From NCBI GenBank assembly GCA_022571575.1, contig JACZXN010000166.1, forward strand, positions 1 through 5,075: DNA of 5,075 nt, given 5' to 3'. This document shows, piece by piece, positions 4,222 to 5,075 of the stretch (position 1 is the first letter of the stretch; each line of letters starts with the position of its first letter). The notes under the pieces were generated by a model that saw nothing but the letters and a program-made list of their open reading frames with translations, had not been told where the DNA came from and ran no database searches. The position numbers and the translations under genes are program-made. This stretch comes from Chloroflexota bacterium (GTDB lineage Bacteria > Chloroflexota > Dehalococcoidia > UBA3495).

Positions 4222-5075
4222 CTTGAGCGATCTCCACCAACCTCTTGGTTTGCCTTCCAAATGCTGTAAGCGAAGAGCGGAACGTAGTCTGGACGAGGTT
4301 TGACGGCTACGAGCTTGCCCTCACGAATCCGGACTTCATCGAAGACTTCCCTGGTTAACTCACGGCGCTGTTCCTGCGTGACCCCAGGATGCTCCCAGAG
4401 AGCCGGCAGGTCTCGTAAGAGTTCAGCGGCGCGGTCCAGGTTGGGAGTCGGACGCTTAGCCGTCTTGGGCTCCAACGCCCGCCGCTGACGCTGGAGAGCT
4501 TGGTATTCGGCTTTGAAGTCTTCGTCGCTAATCACATCCCAGATATGCTGTTTGCGGAGATTGGCCATAGCGCTGTCAATCCGCCGAATATCAAGACTGT
4601 TGTCGGGTTCAGGGCCTTCGTTGGACATTGCCCGAAGAACCGCAGAGCGCCAACCATCGTCCAACTTGATGCAACCTAGCACTCGCTCAGCGAACTCATG
4701 TTCAACACGGGGAGCGGGTACGGATCGAGGGCGCATCTCGCACCTACGGAGGCTGTGCATCATACGGAGTGAGATACTGCCATTCTGATGGTGTCCTTCA
4801 CCGTGGAACGGTTCTCCGCACTCGTCACAAGTTAAGACAACGGTTAGCGGGTAGATTCTCTGTTGGCGAGCGGGCGGGCTGAATCTTCCCCGAGTATTTT
4901 TATCGCTCCGTACGTCCTGGCATCGGGCCCAAAGCTCTTTGATCTCCTCGGGCACCTCGTGGGCTCCCGGAATTACCTCTTCGTCTGATTGCCCCCGGTG
5001 ATAGACCACTTCGCCATCGTAGAAACGATTATCAAGTATCGTGCTGATCGAACTCTCGGTGAACGGTCTGCCGTC
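4218..5075 (-). CDS. Large serine recombinase, C-terminal part (5' end outside the window)
   Basis: Large serine recombinases integrate, excise or invert DNA at short att sites through a serine-DNA covalent link. The 285 visible residues are open to the right edge, so the catalytic N-terminal resolvase domain lies outside. The visible part starts in the recombinase domain (SSISTILDNRFYDGEVVYHRG, 8-28, then PGAHEVP). It continues with a zinc ribbon (CDEC at 83-86, then His107 and Cys112 where many relatives have two Cys), a likely coiled coil (about 161-203), and a C-terminal tail (APRVEHEFAERVL at 121-133, VPLFAY at 265-270). Coiled coils in this position control integration versus excision in characterised integrases. 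A GTG at 5009-5007 is internal, since the frame and homology continue upstream. The DNA is less GC-rich (47-58% in the lines I counted) and its third positions more mixed than in serA, which suggests acquisition. Whether it is an integrase, an invertase or an element relic cannot be told without the N-terminus. No frameshift or stop is seen. Confidence 0.88.
   Translation of the reverse strand, partial: DGRPFTESSISTILDNRFYDGEVVYHRGQSDEEVIPGAHEVPEEIKELWARCQDVRSDKNTRGRFSPPARQQRIYPLTVVLTCDECGEPFHGEGHHQNGSISLRMMHSLRRCEMRPRSVPAPRVEHEFAERVLGCIKLDDGWRSAVLRAMSNEGPEPDNSLDIRRIDSAMANLRKQHIWDVISDEDFKAEYQALQRQRRALEPKTAKRPTPNLDRAAELLRDLPALWEHPGVTQEQRRELTREVFDEVRIREGKLVAVKPRPDYVPLFAYSIWKANQEVGGDRSS

Overview
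The window looks like a stretch of chromosome from a GC-rich bacterium. Two hand-counted 60-base lines of serA are about 57-72% GC. The taxon cannot be fixed from sequence alone. My best guess is Chloroflexota (a SAR202 or Dehalococcoidia-like lineage), based only on general gene style and the extended -10 promoter, and I hold it weakly.

Layout. Positions 1-90 hold a short minus-strand reading frame that looks like coding sequence and runs off the left edge. A promoter-like extended -10 element (203-211) then leads into a plus-strand cluster of three genes: serA (297-1883, D-3-phosphoglycerate dehydrogenase, complete four-part long form), a ketopantoate-reductase-family dehydrogenase (1966-3015) and a 151-residue acidic protein I do not recognise (GTG start, 3057-3512). 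The gaps are 82 and 41 bases, each gene has its own Shine-Dalgarno sequence, and the cluster ends at a perfect 19-bp stem palindrome (3537-3576). That palindrome has T-runs on both strands and also lies just 3' of a convergent tRNA-Gly(TCC) (minus strand, 3588-3661), so it probably terminates transcription from both sides. The tRNA has its own TATAAT promoter, placed back to back with a candidate promoter for a RidA-family gene (3810-4199). That protein has Asn where catalytic RidA enzymes carry the substrate-binding Arg105.

From 4218 to the right edge a minus-strand gene encodes the C-terminal part of a large serine recombinase (recombinase domain end, zinc ribbon, coiled coil). Its DNA is less GC-rich than serA in the lines I counted (about 47-58%). 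It ends only 18 bases from the ridA stop codon, so an edge of an integrated element may lie at or near 4200-4220.

How the genes fit together. SerA starts serine synthesis from 3-phosphoglycerate. The next gene is another NAD(P)-dependent 2-hydroxyacid/2-ketoacid oxidoreductase of unknown substrate, possibly NADH-preferring. The tRNA and ridA are separately transcribed housekeeping-type genes, and the recombinase is an accessory neighbour. I see no CRISPR array, toxin-antitoxin pair, defence island or other obvious new system. The points most worth following are the atypical RidA, the unknown protein in the serA cluster and the recombinase junction.
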